A stretch of DNA of 43,598 nt. Origin: Flavobacterium gawalongense. Lineage in GTDB: Bacteria; Bacteroidota; Bacteroidia; Flavobacteriales; Flavobacteriaceae. A program made the position numbers and the translations under genes. The notes below the pieces were generated by a model. The model worked only from the letters and a program-made list of their open reading frames with translations, was not told the origin of the DNA and ran no database searches. Shown here in pieces: positions 36,969-43,598 of the stretch. Every line of letters begins with the position of its first letter. The first letter of the stretch is position 1. The stretch is taken from positions 1 to 43,598 of the forward strand of contig NZ_VJZP01000021.1 of assembly GCF_007097265.1 (NCBI RefSeq), written 5' to 3'.

Positions 36969-36996
36969 AGAGTTCCAATTTTGGGACTCTTTTTTA
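36969..36996. terminator. Bidirectional terminator between ABC-F and App1 genes
   Basis: An 8-bp stem with one G-T pair (36969-36976 with 36983-36990, AGAGTTCC/GGGACTCT), loop AATTTT, followed by a T run. On the other strand the leading A run gives a T tract, so it can serve both convergent genes. Confidence 0.75.
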
Positions 36997-37962
36997 TACA
37001 ATAATTCCAATCATTTTAGAATGGGCAATGGCTTCGCTGCTATTTTTGAAATAACAAATGGAAACTTTCAAAGTTTCTAAATTTTTTAAAACACTTATTA
37101 CTTTTTCCTTTTTAGATTGTCCCGTTTGTCTAATATAAACTGCTTTTACGGTAACTGGGAAAATTTTACAAATGGCTTCGTATAAAAAAGGGTCATGTTG
37201 CGAATCATCACCAAGAAGGACATATTCTAAATTGGGGTAAAATTCTAAAATGTGTTTTATTTTGTCAAACTTATGGTTGTGATTGCCTCTGCCCGTCAGA
37301 AAAAAATCAGTAAGACTCGTTTTAATATCTTTCAATAATAAAACCGCTTTTGGTAGTTGATGAATTTCGGTGAAATTTGTAATAAAACGATATAAATTCC
37401 ATTCGCTGCTTGAAACATAGAAAAAAGCATTGAATTCCTCTTTATTGTCTCTTCCTGCTGTGCTCAATGCCTGATAATGTGAGACAACATCTTCATAAAT
37501 TTTCCTTTTATTTATATTTTTGAATAACAAAACATATAATTTTTTCAAAGGATTAAGCGTATGAGAAACTAAAAAAGTATCATCAATGTCGGATATGATT
37601 CCTAAATTACCTTTGTGAGGACGGATGTAACTGTCTCTACTTGTTAGGGTTTTGTTTTCGTGAACAATACTCACTTCATAGTCAATCCAACCATAATTAA
37701 TGTCTTGGTCTAATGGAACACAAAACTTAAAATAACCGTCATTAAGTGTTTTGGTATGAATTTTGGTTTTGTTGTGTTCCAAATAGACATCGGCGTTTGC
37801 TTGTGTTTTTATTTGAAACATTTTAATTACTGAAGTAGCATTTTTGAGATTCTTTTTTTGAAAATTATACTCCTCAATCGATGTTGGTTTGAAAACATGT
37901 CCCATGACAATTAATTCCTGCTCATTAGCATAGCCTCGGTATAATTTTAAAATTGGTTTCAT
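36994..37962 (-). CDS. App1/DUF2183 family phosphatidate phosphatase
   Basis: A 322-residue protein with the App1 (DUF2183) catalytic domain. The HAD-type motif is SDIDDTF with D125-I-D127-D-T129; further parts are AFFYVSSSEWNLYRFITNF (about 179-197), the Lys-bearing LLLKDIKTSLTDFF region, and LGDDSQHDPFLYEAI (about 256-270). The N-terminal 110 residues form a beta-rich lead domain (KTLNDGYFKFCVPL). Known App1 hydrolyses phosphatidate to diacylglycerol. It is divergent from a diacylglycerol-kinase-type gene 64 nt away, an enzymatically opposed pair. No signal peptide. Confidence 0.88.
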   Translation of the reverse strand: MKPILKLYRGYANEQELIVMGHVFKPTSIEEYNFQKKNLKNATSVIKMFQIKTQANADVYLEHNKTKIHTKTLNDGYFKFCVPLDQDINYGWIDYEVSIVHENKTLTSRDSYIRPHKGNLGIISDIDDTFLVSHTLNPLKKLYVLLFKNINKRKIYEDVVSHYQALSTAGRDNKEEFNAFFYVSSSEWNLYRFITNFTEIHQLPKAVLLLKDIKTSLTDFFLTGRGNHNHKFDKIKHILEFYPNLEYVLLGDDSQHDPFLYEAICKIFPVTVKAVYIRQTGQSKKEKVISVLKNLETLKVSICYFKNSSEAIAHSKMIGIIV

Positions 37963-38026
37963 TTATTGCAGTACTTTTGATTGGAGTTGAAATTAATTAT
38001 TTTTAATCAATAAAAGAAGATAAAGT

Positions 38027-38917
38027 TTGAAAAATAATATTCTAATGGTTGTAAATCCTGTTTCTGGAGATATTGATAAATCAGAGTTGGTTGAAGCAAC
38101 AACAATTTTTGCTGAAAAGGAAAATTTGAATCTGGTGATTTATAATACTTCCGGGGTATCAGATATTGTAAATATAAAAGTACTTTATAAAACATATAAA
38201 CCAAAAAGGATTATTGTAGCGGGTGGTGACGGAACAATAAAAATGGTTGCAGAGGCAATGGAAAAAAATGATGTTATTATTGGGATTTTACCGGCTGGAT
38301 CCGCCAATGGTTTAGCTGTAGATTTGAATTTGCCATCAACAATCGAAGAAAACTTAGAAATCGCTTTTCATAATGATTATATGGAAATAGATATGATTTC
38401 CATCAATGGAAAAAAAAGTATTCATCTAAGTGATTTGGGCCTTAATGCGGAAATGATTAAGAACTATGAAAAAAGCACCATTCGGGGTAAATGGGGTTAC
38501 GTTTTACAAACGGTATCCACTTTGATTGATTTAGAGGACCCTTTTACGGCCACGATTACCGGTGATTTTTCAACGATAGAATGTTTGGCAAGAATGATTG
38601 TCATAGCTAATTCCAAAAAATATGGCACCGGAGTTTCTATAAATCCTAATGGGGTTATGAATGATGGAAAGTTTGAATTAGTTATTTTGAAAAATTTGGA
38701 TTTAGTTGTACTTGGGAAAATTATTACTGGAAATATGCCAATAGATTCCGAAGATATAGAGATAATTTCAACCGATAATGCAACAATAACGACAAATGTA
38801 CCAGTTAGTTTTCAAATTGATGGAGAATATTTCGGAAAAGAAACAAAACTGAATATCGAAATTTTACCCAAACAGATGAAAGTTGCAATACCCAATCCAA
38901 ACAATGAGATTATTTAA
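38027..38917 (+). CDS. Diacylglycerol/lipid kinase family protein (YegS/DgkB-like)
   Basis: A 296-residue lipid kinase. The catalytic domain has MVVNPVSGDIDKSE (about 7-20), the nucleotide loop IIVAGGDGTIKMVAEAM (about 63-79), and GILPAGSANGLAVDL (about 86-100). The C-terminal beta-sandwich ends with VSFQIDGEYFGK, the usual second motif. The start is TTG at 38027, which keeps the N-terminal strand; ATG at 38045 would cut it. Divergent from the App1 gene, with about 64 nt between. The 3' end overlaps the convergent FemAB-like gene by 8 bp. The lipid substrate is not certain. Confidence 0.9.
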   Translation: MKNNILMVVNPVSGDIDKSELVEATTIFAEKENLNLVIYNTSGVSDIVNIKVLYKTYKPKRIIVAGGDGTIKMVAEAMEKNDVIIGILPAGSANGLAVDLNLPSTIEENLEIAFHNDYMEIDMISINGKKSIHLSDLGLNAEMIKNYEKSTIRGKWGYVLQTVSTLIDLEDPFTATITGDFSTIECLARMIVIANSKKYGTGVSINPNGVMNDGKFELVILKNLDLVVLGKIITGNMPIDSEDIEIISTDNATITTNVPVSFQIDGEYFGKETKLNIEILPKQMKVAIPNPNNEII

Positions 38918-40058
38918 ATGGATTTCGTTCTTGCCAAATCGTTTCGGGCTCTAAATATTTGAATATTTTTGGCATATACGAATTGACAATTGGATTGCTA
39001 TGCGCTATGAATCCATACATTTTCACAGGTTTTGCTCCTACAGAACTTTTGATCTCCAAAGCGGTTCTGGCAAAAACAATTTCCTTAAAACCTTTATTAA
39101 TGGAATAGGCAATCATGTCGTATAACATATTCAAATACAACATTTTTTCACGCTGAATGCTTTCGTTATACCCCAGAAAATAGGTGTCCATTACGGCACC
39201 ATTTTTTATCAAAGTGTTGAAACCAATTAGTTTTTCATTTATGAAATAACCGTAAAAAAGGAATTTGTCCTTAAAGATTTCTTTAAAAGTTCTAAAATGA
39301 TTTTTAGGTAGAAAAAAAGTATTGAAAGGAGCATTTTTAGCGACATGAATATACAAATTATAAATAGTATCTTCTAAAGCGATGATGTCTTCGAGGTGTA
39401 ATTTTCTTTTTTCAATCACATTCGCTTTTTTTCGGGCTCTTTTGTACTGATCTCGGTATTTTTTTGAAAGAGAGTCGATGTAATCTTGCTCTGATTTCCA
39501 ATTTCCATTAATTGCAAAAACCATATTGGGTTGTGTGGAAAACTGATAATCATTTTCGAATTCTGGAATGGCGAAATGATTAATTTCCTCTTTGTCGAAA
39601 TCTTTATATGTGGTAATATGAATCTTTTTACCTTTAGATTTAAACATTTTTTTCAATTCAGTTGTAGCAGAATTTAATGCTTGTAAAGCTCTCTTTTTAT
39701 CAATAGTATCGGATAACGCATATGAGTTTTGGCCAGTCAGCATGTTGTTACCAATGACTAGTACGTGAGACCCAAAGTTTCTGAAAACAAAATTCCGTAC
39801 AGCAGTTTTGATGCATTTGTCGCGTTCCCCAAAAGATTCCAATTTGTTCAAATCTAAAAATTGGGAAAGTGCAATGCCAACTAAAATATCATTTTCGAAA
39901 ATTCCAATGAAATGACAGACCATATTTCCCGGAGATGTTTTTTCTAAAACTTCCAGATATTTTTTGGATAAAAAAATGGTAGAAACAGCTAAATCATTCC
40001 ATTGTACTGGAAGTTGAGCTGTAGAATTATAAATTTTGAAAGAATAAGGTGTACTCAA
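38910..40058 (-). CDS. FemAB/GNAT-like acyltransferase, peptidoglycan-synthesis type
   Basis: A 382-residue protein with two acetyltransferase-like halves. It resembles the peptidogalycan biosynthesis/GNAT group: FIGIFENDILVGIALSQFLD early (about 46-65), then a Lys/Arg-rich helix SLSKKYRDQYKRARKKANVIEKRK (about 195-218), and FYGYFINEKLIGFNTLIKNG with AVMDTYFLGYNE and KEIVFARTALEIKSSVGAKP. No signal peptide or membrane helices. The acceptor is unknown. It overlaps the lipid kinase gene by 8 bp at the 3' end. Reading is secure; the function is only family-level. Confidence 0.8.
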   Translation of the reverse strand: MSTPYSFKIYNSTAQLPVQWNDLAVSTIFLSKKYLEVLEKTSPGNMVCHFIGIFENDILVGIALSQFLDLNKLESFGERDKCIKTAVRNFVFRNFGSHVLVIGNNMLTGQNSYALSDTIDKKRALQALNSATTELKKMFKSKGKKIHITTYKDFDKEEINHFAIPEFENDYQFSTQPNMVFAINGNWKSEQDYIDSLSKKYRDQYKRARKKANVIEKRKLHLEDIIALEDTIYNLYIHVAKNAPFNTFFLPKNHFRTFKEIFKDKFLFYGYFINEKLIGFNTLIKNGAVMDTYFLGYNESIQREKMLYLNMLYDMIAYSINKGFKEIVFARTALEIKSSVGAKPVKMYGFIAHSNPIVNSYMPKIFKYLEPETIWQERNPFK

Positions 40059-40155
40059 ATTGAATTTTAATGTTTTACCAAAATTAGTTAATAAAGTTAA
40101 AGTATTTCTCTATGTTTCTAAATTAACTAACTTTATATAAATAAAAAAGGAAATT

Positions 40156-40434
40156 ATGAAAACCTATTCAGAGGAATCAATTCAATCCCAATTAAAAGAG
40201 CTAAAGGAATGGCAATTTAGTAATAATGGAATCGAGAAAAAGTTTAAGTTTATAGACTTCACCCAAGCATTAGGTTTTATTGTTCAGGTAGGGGTAATGG
40301 CGGAGAAAAGAAATCATCATCCGGAATTATTCAATGTGTACAATAAAGTAACGATTCGGTTAACTACTCATGATGCAAATGGTGTTACCGATAAGGATAT
40401 TGATTTGGCAAAAGCCATAGAACAAATACAATAA
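40156..40434 (+). CDS. 4a-hydroxytetrahydrobiopterin dehydratase (pterin carbinolamine dehydratase)
   Basis: A 92-residue PCD/DCoH protein that regenerates the pterin cofactor of aromatic amino acid hydroxylases. The active-site pattern is complete: [20 protein letters not shown] with H54, H55 and P56, followed by H72 (THD) and D81. Length is normal for the family. No phenylalanine hydroxylase gene lies in the window. Followed by a shared terminator. Confidence 0.95.
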   Translation: MKTYSEESIQSQLKELKEWQFSNNGIEKKFKFIDFTQALGFIVQVGVMAEKRNHHPELFNVYNKVTIRLTTHDANGVTDKDIDLAKAIEQIQ

Positions 40435-40477
40435 AAATAAATTTCGTCTTGTAATAATGACAAGGCGAAATTTATTT
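40435..40477. terminator. Bidirectional terminator between PCD and DUF1761 genes
   Basis: An 18-bp stem with one G-T pair (40435-40452 with 40460-40477), loop AATAATG, ending in an A/T-rich tract usable in both directions. It starts right after the PCD stop codon and ends 17 nt before the stop of the convergent gene. Confidence 0.85.
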
Positions 40478-40493
40478 CAGATTATTTTGATAA

Positions 40494-40976
40494 TTATTTC
40501 CAAGCACAAATAATTCCCCCCATAATCATAAAGCATACTATCCAGAAACCGCCAGTTACAAGGGTGTATTTGAAGCTTCTTTTTTCGTATAGGGCATTAG
40601 TTCCTATAATTGGCAATGCTAAAAATAGTCCAGTCATAAAACCATGTAATGCCCCGTGTTTGAAGGTTCTAAATGATAATCCATAATCTGCCATAAAAGT
40701 GATGTATGAAGGTTTTGCAATACTTGGGTCGCCTCCAATCATCCCTAAGGCGCCAGTTTGATGTATTGTGAGGAATTGAAGAACAAAGCTGATGAAAAAG
40801 GCGTAAAGAAATGAAATTCCAAATGTCAAAAGCATATTTCCTCCTTTCATTTTTTCTTCAGTCATTCCTGATTCTTTCATCCAAATAGTTCCAAAAACGT
40901 TGGGGTTGTACCAAATAAATCCTACTACAAGCGTAGACAATGCGGCAACTAAAAGTGCTAGAAAATTCATTTCCAT
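40494..40976 (-). CDS. DUF1761 membrane protein
   Basis: A 160-residue protein with four membrane segments (about 4-22, 47-68, 107-126, 137-157). The DUF1761 opening is clear: ALSTLVVGFIWYNPNVFGTIWMKESGMTEEKMKGGN (about 13-48), with the Trp-Tyr-x-Pro motif, then HGALHGFMTGLFLALPIIGTNALYEKRSF later. The family has no known function. The start is one of two nearby ATGs (40976 or 40970). Confidence 0.87.
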   Translation of the reverse strand: MEMNFLALLVAALSTLVVGFIWYNPNVFGTIWMKESGMTEEKMKGGNMLLTFGISFLYAFFISFVLQFLTIHQTGALGMIGGDPSIAKPSYITFMADYGLSFRTFKHGALHGFMTGLFLALPIIGTNALYEKRSFKYTLVTGGFWIVCFMIMGGIICAWK

Positions 40977-41157
40977 AAAATTGATTTTTAAAGATTAGTG
41001 AATCAAATTTAATAAAATATTATTTAACAATAACAGTTATTATTTGTAAGATATAACTCTATAATAAATATAAAACATTGCATTTCATCGATTTTATTTG
41101 TTGATTAGCCATAATGTATGTAGATTTAGGTGTGTAAAAAGTAAAAAAAATCATGTT

Positions 41158-42012
41158 ATGAAAAATATAACTACCCTATTTTTAACCCTTTTGTTTTCAT
41201 TTTCAATGTTGGCTAATGTATCTCAATCTGAGAAAGATGCATTAGTGAAATTATATCAATCTACAAATGGAAGTCAGTGGATTGTAAAGTGGGATTTATC
41301 ATCACCAGTTTCTACTTGGCATGGAGTTAAGTTGCAAGACGAAAAAGTAGTCTCAGTAAATTTAGCTAACAACAATTTAGTTGGCGAAATTCCAAAGGCG
41401 ATTGCCAATTTGGTTAATCTGCAAGAGTTGGATTTACACAAAAATAAAATATCTGGAGTGATTCCTTCTTCTATCGGAAATTTAAAAGATTTGAAAGTGT
41501 TAAACCTTTCATTCAATAAATTGTCAGGAACAATTCCTTCCTCTGTTTGTGAATTGAGTAATTTAAAAGATTTAGAACTTTACATGAATACTCTTTCAGG
41601 AGAGTTGCCTTTGCAAATAGGAGCTTTAAAACAATTAGAAGTTCTGTCATTATTTAACAATGAAATTACAGGACAAATTCCGAGTTCGCTTTATGATATT
41701 AAAACAATAAAAACGTTACTTCTAAATAGTAATAAACTGACAGGAGAATTAAGCCGTCAAGTGGTAAATATGACTTCTCTTGAAAATCTTAGTTTGTTTG
41801 ATAATAAAATGAATGGTCAAGTGCCATTGGAGTTGGAAAAATTGAATAACTTGAAAGAAATGAATATTTCTTATAACATGTTTAATGGATTAGTGTCTAA
41901 GGATTTAGCTGCTTTGGATACATTAAATATGACGATGGTGAATGATAAAGGAATTGCCGTTTTATTGGATGTAACTACCGATAAAAATTCAGCAATCGTT
42001 TCGGAAGATTAA
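41158..42012 (+). CDS. Secreted plant-type leucine-rich-repeat protein
   Basis: A 284-residue protein from the ATG at 41158, chosen because a signal peptide begins there (MKNITTLFLTLLFSFSMLAN); an in-frame start at 41098 adds 20 residues without such a feature. After a cap region with WDLSSPVSTWHGV come about eight 24-residue leucine-rich repeats of the plant/SGxIP type (for example LQELDLHKNKISGVIPSSIG). The C-terminus (VTTDKNSAIVSED) is short and shows no type IX sorting domain. Such proteins in Bacteroidota are surface or periplasmic binding proteins; the partner is unknown. Confidence 0.88.
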   Translation: MKNITTLFLTLLFSFSMLANVSQSEKDALVKLYQSTNGSQWIVKWDLSSPVSTWHGVKLQDEKVVSVNLANNNLVGEIPKAIANLVNLQELDLHKNKISGVIPSSIGNLKDLKVLNLSFNKLSGTIPSSVCELSNLKDLELYMNTLSGELPLQIGALKQLEVLSLFNNEITGQIPSSLYDIKTIKTLLLNSNKLTGELSRQVVNMTSLENLSLFDNKMNGQVPLELEKLNNLKEMNISYNMFNGLVSKDLAALDTLNMTMVNDKGIAVLLDVTTDKNSAIVSED

Positions 42013-42334
42013 TCCATGAAATAAAAAAAAATGAGTTAATGCTTTAAAAAAAATGAGTTTAGTTTTTTTAAAAATAAGTTAGTTTTATTAAATTTAGTTG
42101 GGAAAACCTGTGCGGCTTGCTTCACAGGTTTTTTTGTACGCTATAATATTGTGTTATTGAGCTGATTTAAAACCTGATTTAGGGATTTTTTGTATATAGT
42201 AGCTTATAATTTAAAAGAATATCTTGAATGAGTTATTTTTTAAGTTCAAAGGCTTTAAGCAGGTGAGGATTTTTATAACTAGGGTTTTCGTTTTTACCCA
42301 AGTCAATTATACAAAAAGAAGTTTTGGTTTAGCT
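42013..42334. other. Gene-free spacer with short A-rich repeats and an inverted copy
   Basis: No gene. The part nearest the LRR gene has AAAAAAAATGAGTT twice (42024-42037, 42046-42059). A strong terminator sits at 42103-42132. At 42254-42265 TTTAAGCAGGTG is the exact inverse of 42344-42355 in the DUF2809 3' end, with imperfect similarity over about 28 bp. A plus-strand open frame across 42224-42442 is probably not a gene. Confidence 0.55.
42103..42132 (+). terminator. Terminator after the LRR gene
   Basis: A 10-bp stem AAAACCTGTG/CACAGGTTTT (42103-42112 with 42123-42132), 10-nt loop CGGCTTGCTT, followed by TTTTG. It lies about 90 nt past the LRR stop. Confidence 0.85.
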
Positions 42335-42751
42335 TTAAAATCCCACCTGCTTAAAATCGCTTTTAGGGACTGTCTTTATTTCTTTTTTAAACCAATACTT
42401 TTCGACAACAATAACTATTGCAATTCCAGCAATATAAGTTAATAAATCAATCCATGAAAATGAAGTTCCGATAACAGTTCTGGCAATTTTTGATTTTTCT
42501 AAACTTAGCTTTTCGACAATATTTAAAAATTGAAGAAATTCTATGGCGAAAGAGAAAGCCAATGCAAATAGTGCAACAATTAAAACTGGCAATTTGAGAA
42601 AAGATTTTAAAAAGCAATAGAGAAGAATAACAACCAAAACATCCCCAAGATATGGCCTGACAAAATCATCATTGACAAAAAAGGCAATTAATACCTCAAT
42701 GGAAAAAATTAAAATTGCGAAGCCAAAGTAGTTTTTATTAAATGTTAGCAT
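42335..42751 (-). CDS. DUF2809 membrane protein
   Basis: A 138-residue integral membrane protein with four hydrophobic segments (about 8-25, 34-47, 54-70, 100-117). Features of DUF2809: FVNDDFVRPYLGDVLVVILLYCFLKSF (about 25-51) and FSFAIEFLQFLNI (about 67-79). The C-terminal tail FKKEIKTVPKSDFKQVGF is basic and polar. Function unknown. Its last 28 bp have an imperfect inverted copy 80 bp downstream. Confidence 0.83.
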   Translation of the reverse strand: MLTFNKNYFGFAILIFSIEVLIAFFVNDDFVRPYLGDVLVVILLYCFLKSFLKLPVLIVALFALAFSFAIEFLQFLNIVEKLSLEKSKIARTVIGTSFSWIDLLTYIAGIAIVIVVEKYWFKKEIKTVPKSDFKQVGF

Positions 42752-42871
42752 AATTTTAATTTAGTTTGTGCCTAACGTCCAGCTTTTAGTTTGCATTTAT
42801 TCAACAGGTTTGCTCGTGTACTTCTTATAGGATGCTCTTTTTTTAAGATCTTTAGACACTACTTCTTTTAT

Positions 42872-43073
42872 TTATTTTATGGTAAATTTAATACTGTCTC
42901 GTAATTTTCCAATTTGACCAGGGTTAAAATCACAAGGAACCTTATATTTTTCCTCGGGATAATATCCGCCACCTATTTGGTATGCAGGTCTTACAATTGT
43001 TTTTGGTACATTCATCGGAGCATCCTGTTGATAGCGCAATTAGTATAGCAGCTAATAATAATTGTTTGAACAT
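42872..43073 (-). pseudogene. Small lipoprotein gene with a single-base frameshift
   Basis: From ATG at 43073 the frame reads MFKQLLLAAILIALSTGCS, an excellent lipoprotein signal with a lipobox ending in Cys 18, then leaves sense. Removing one base around 43016-43019 (on the minus strand, TGC-TCC-G-ATG becoming TGC-TCG-ATG) joins it to NVPKTIVRPAYQIGGGYYPE and on to DFNPGQIGKLRDSIKFTIK, ending at TAA (42872-42874). The repaired product would be 66 residues. I do not recognise the family. This is a decayed gene or a base-calling error. Confidence 0.65.
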
Positions 43074-43380
43074 ATATGTTTATTAAGTATTTATGATAAA
43101 GTAATTATTGTTTGTTTGAGTTTTGATTTTATTAAAGGTTGTCTGTTGCTTTAAGTTATTGTATTTGTGTTTTTTTAAATTGTGATGCAACTGGTATGTG
43201 TAGGTCTGACAGAATCATCCCAAACCACATATATTTGAAGGGATTGGTCTGGTAAAATTCAGTTTTGTACTAAACAAATATAGGTATAATCGTACTAACA
43301 ACAATTAATTGTGGCAAAGTAGCGCTTTATAGAGATTTACATGTAGCCCATGTTTCTAAAGCCTTAGATTTATTTCATAA

Positions 43381-43410
43381 AAAAAGCTCCAGATTTCTCT
43401 GGAGCTTTTT
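43381..43410 (-). terminator. Terminator after the tRNA genes
   Basis: A 12-bp stem AAAAAGCTCCAG/CTGGAGCTTTTT (43381-43392 with 43399-43410), loop ATTTCT, directly downstream of the tRNAs on the minus strand and followed there by T residues. Confidence 0.88.
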
Positions 43411-43413
43411 TAG

Positions 43414-43486
43414 TAGCGGGAACAGGACTCGAACCTGTGACCTTCGGGTTATGAGCCCGACGAGCTGCCTACTGCTCTATCCCGCG
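43414..43486 (-). tRNA. tRNA-Met (initiator, CAT), copy 1
   Basis: A 73-nt cloverleaf: acceptor CGCGGGA/TCCCGCT with C1 not pairing with U72, D stem GAGC/GCTC, anticodon stem TCGGG/CCCGA with loop CTCATAA (anticodon CAT), T stem ACAGG/CCTGT around TTCGAGT, discriminator A. The unpaired first position and the three G-C pairs next to the anticodon loop (GGG/CCC) mark the initiator. No CCA is encoded. Confidence 0.95.
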
Positions 43487-43518
43487 ATGTGCGTTTGTAA
43501 TTTCAATAAAATTGGTAG

Positions 43519-43591
43519 TAGCGGGAACAGGACTCGAACCTGTGACCTTCGGGTTATGAGCCCGACGAGCTGCCTACTGCTCTATCCCGCG
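43519..43591 (-). tRNA. tRNA-Met (initiator, CAT), copy 2
   Basis: An exact copy of the 73-nt tRNA at 43414-43486, 105 bp away; the identity extends a few bases on each side (43411-43490 versus 43516-43595). The window ends 7 bp beyond it, so more copies may follow. Confidence 0.95.
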
Positions 43592-43598
43592 ATGTTTC

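Larger units (their letters stand above)
42752..43410. other. Mostly gene-free spacer between DUF2809 and the tRNAs
   Basis: Apart from the frameshifted lipoprotein (42872-43073) and the tRNA terminator, I see no gene. The stretch 43081-43380 has no open frame with a recognisable protein on either strand. Short words of the GCCTAACGTCCAGC type at 42770-42783 resemble intergenic repeat sequence but have no second copy in the window. Confidence 0.5.

Noticed and set aside
42224..42442. 72-residue plus-strand open frame near the DUF2809 gene
   Set aside because: Antisense to the DUF2809 3' end over much of its length; explained by the inverted partial copy.

Overview
The window comes from a low-GC Bacteroidota genome, almost certainly Flavobacterium or a close relative. 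Three things point there: the complete gldK-gldL-gldM-gldN cluster of the type IX secretion/gliding machinery, the flavobacterial exosortase XrtF with its partner protein, and promoters with the Bacteroidota -7 element TAnnTTTG. Spacers carry several kinds of short palindromic repeat. Nearly all genes are intact housekeeping or conserved accessory genes.

Layout. 1-1210: repeat-rich DNA, then an Abi_2/AbiF-like HEPN RNase gene (minus strand) directly preceded by a compact unit that looks like a separate small structured RNA with its own -7 element and terminator. 1383-4118: pnp and rpsO. 4161-7955: a GAF-type methionine sulfoxide reductase gene divergent from xrtF and its associated gene, then an ATP-cone/PD-(D/E)XK nuclease paired with a beta-CASP metallo-beta-lactamase RNase-like protein. 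7969-10964: a probable metal (copper-like) operon of HYC_CC_PP protein, TonB-dependent receptor and periplasmic HMA protein. 11150-11922: a DedA protein and a bidirectional terminator. 11938-19531: a minus-strand cluster miaB, sigma-54-type regulator, lptE, TPR protein, secG, groES, groEL; its spacers carry repeats, a broken GxxExxY gene and a 47-residue membrane ORF. 19584-24586: glycerol catabolism (glpD-glpK-glpF) divergent from a DeoR/GlpR regulator, with a 10-bp phased repeat operator between them. 24726-33497: topA, a ureohydrolase-like protein with degenerate metal ligands, and gldKLMN. 33543-42751: an FAD oxidoreductase, DUF983, ABC-F ATPase, an App1-type phosphatidate phosphatase divergent from a diacylglycerol-kinase-type lipid kinase, a FemAB/GNAT-like protein, pterin carbinolamine dehydratase, DUF1761, a secreted plant-type LRR protein and DUF2809. 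The end holds a frameshifted small lipoprotein gene and two identical initiator tRNA-Met genes.

Functional links. GldK, L, M and N form the ring and motor parts of the type IX secretion system. GlpF, GlpK and GlpD take up, phosphorylate and oxidise glycerol under probable GlpR control. LptE and SecG serve envelope biogenesis. The App1 and lipid kinase pair could interconvert phosphatidate and diacylglycerol. The strongest candidate for an under-described system is the AbiF-like RNase with its adjacent short RNA, followed by the ATP-cone nuclease/beta-CASP pair and the apparently non-catalytic ureohydrolase next to gldK.
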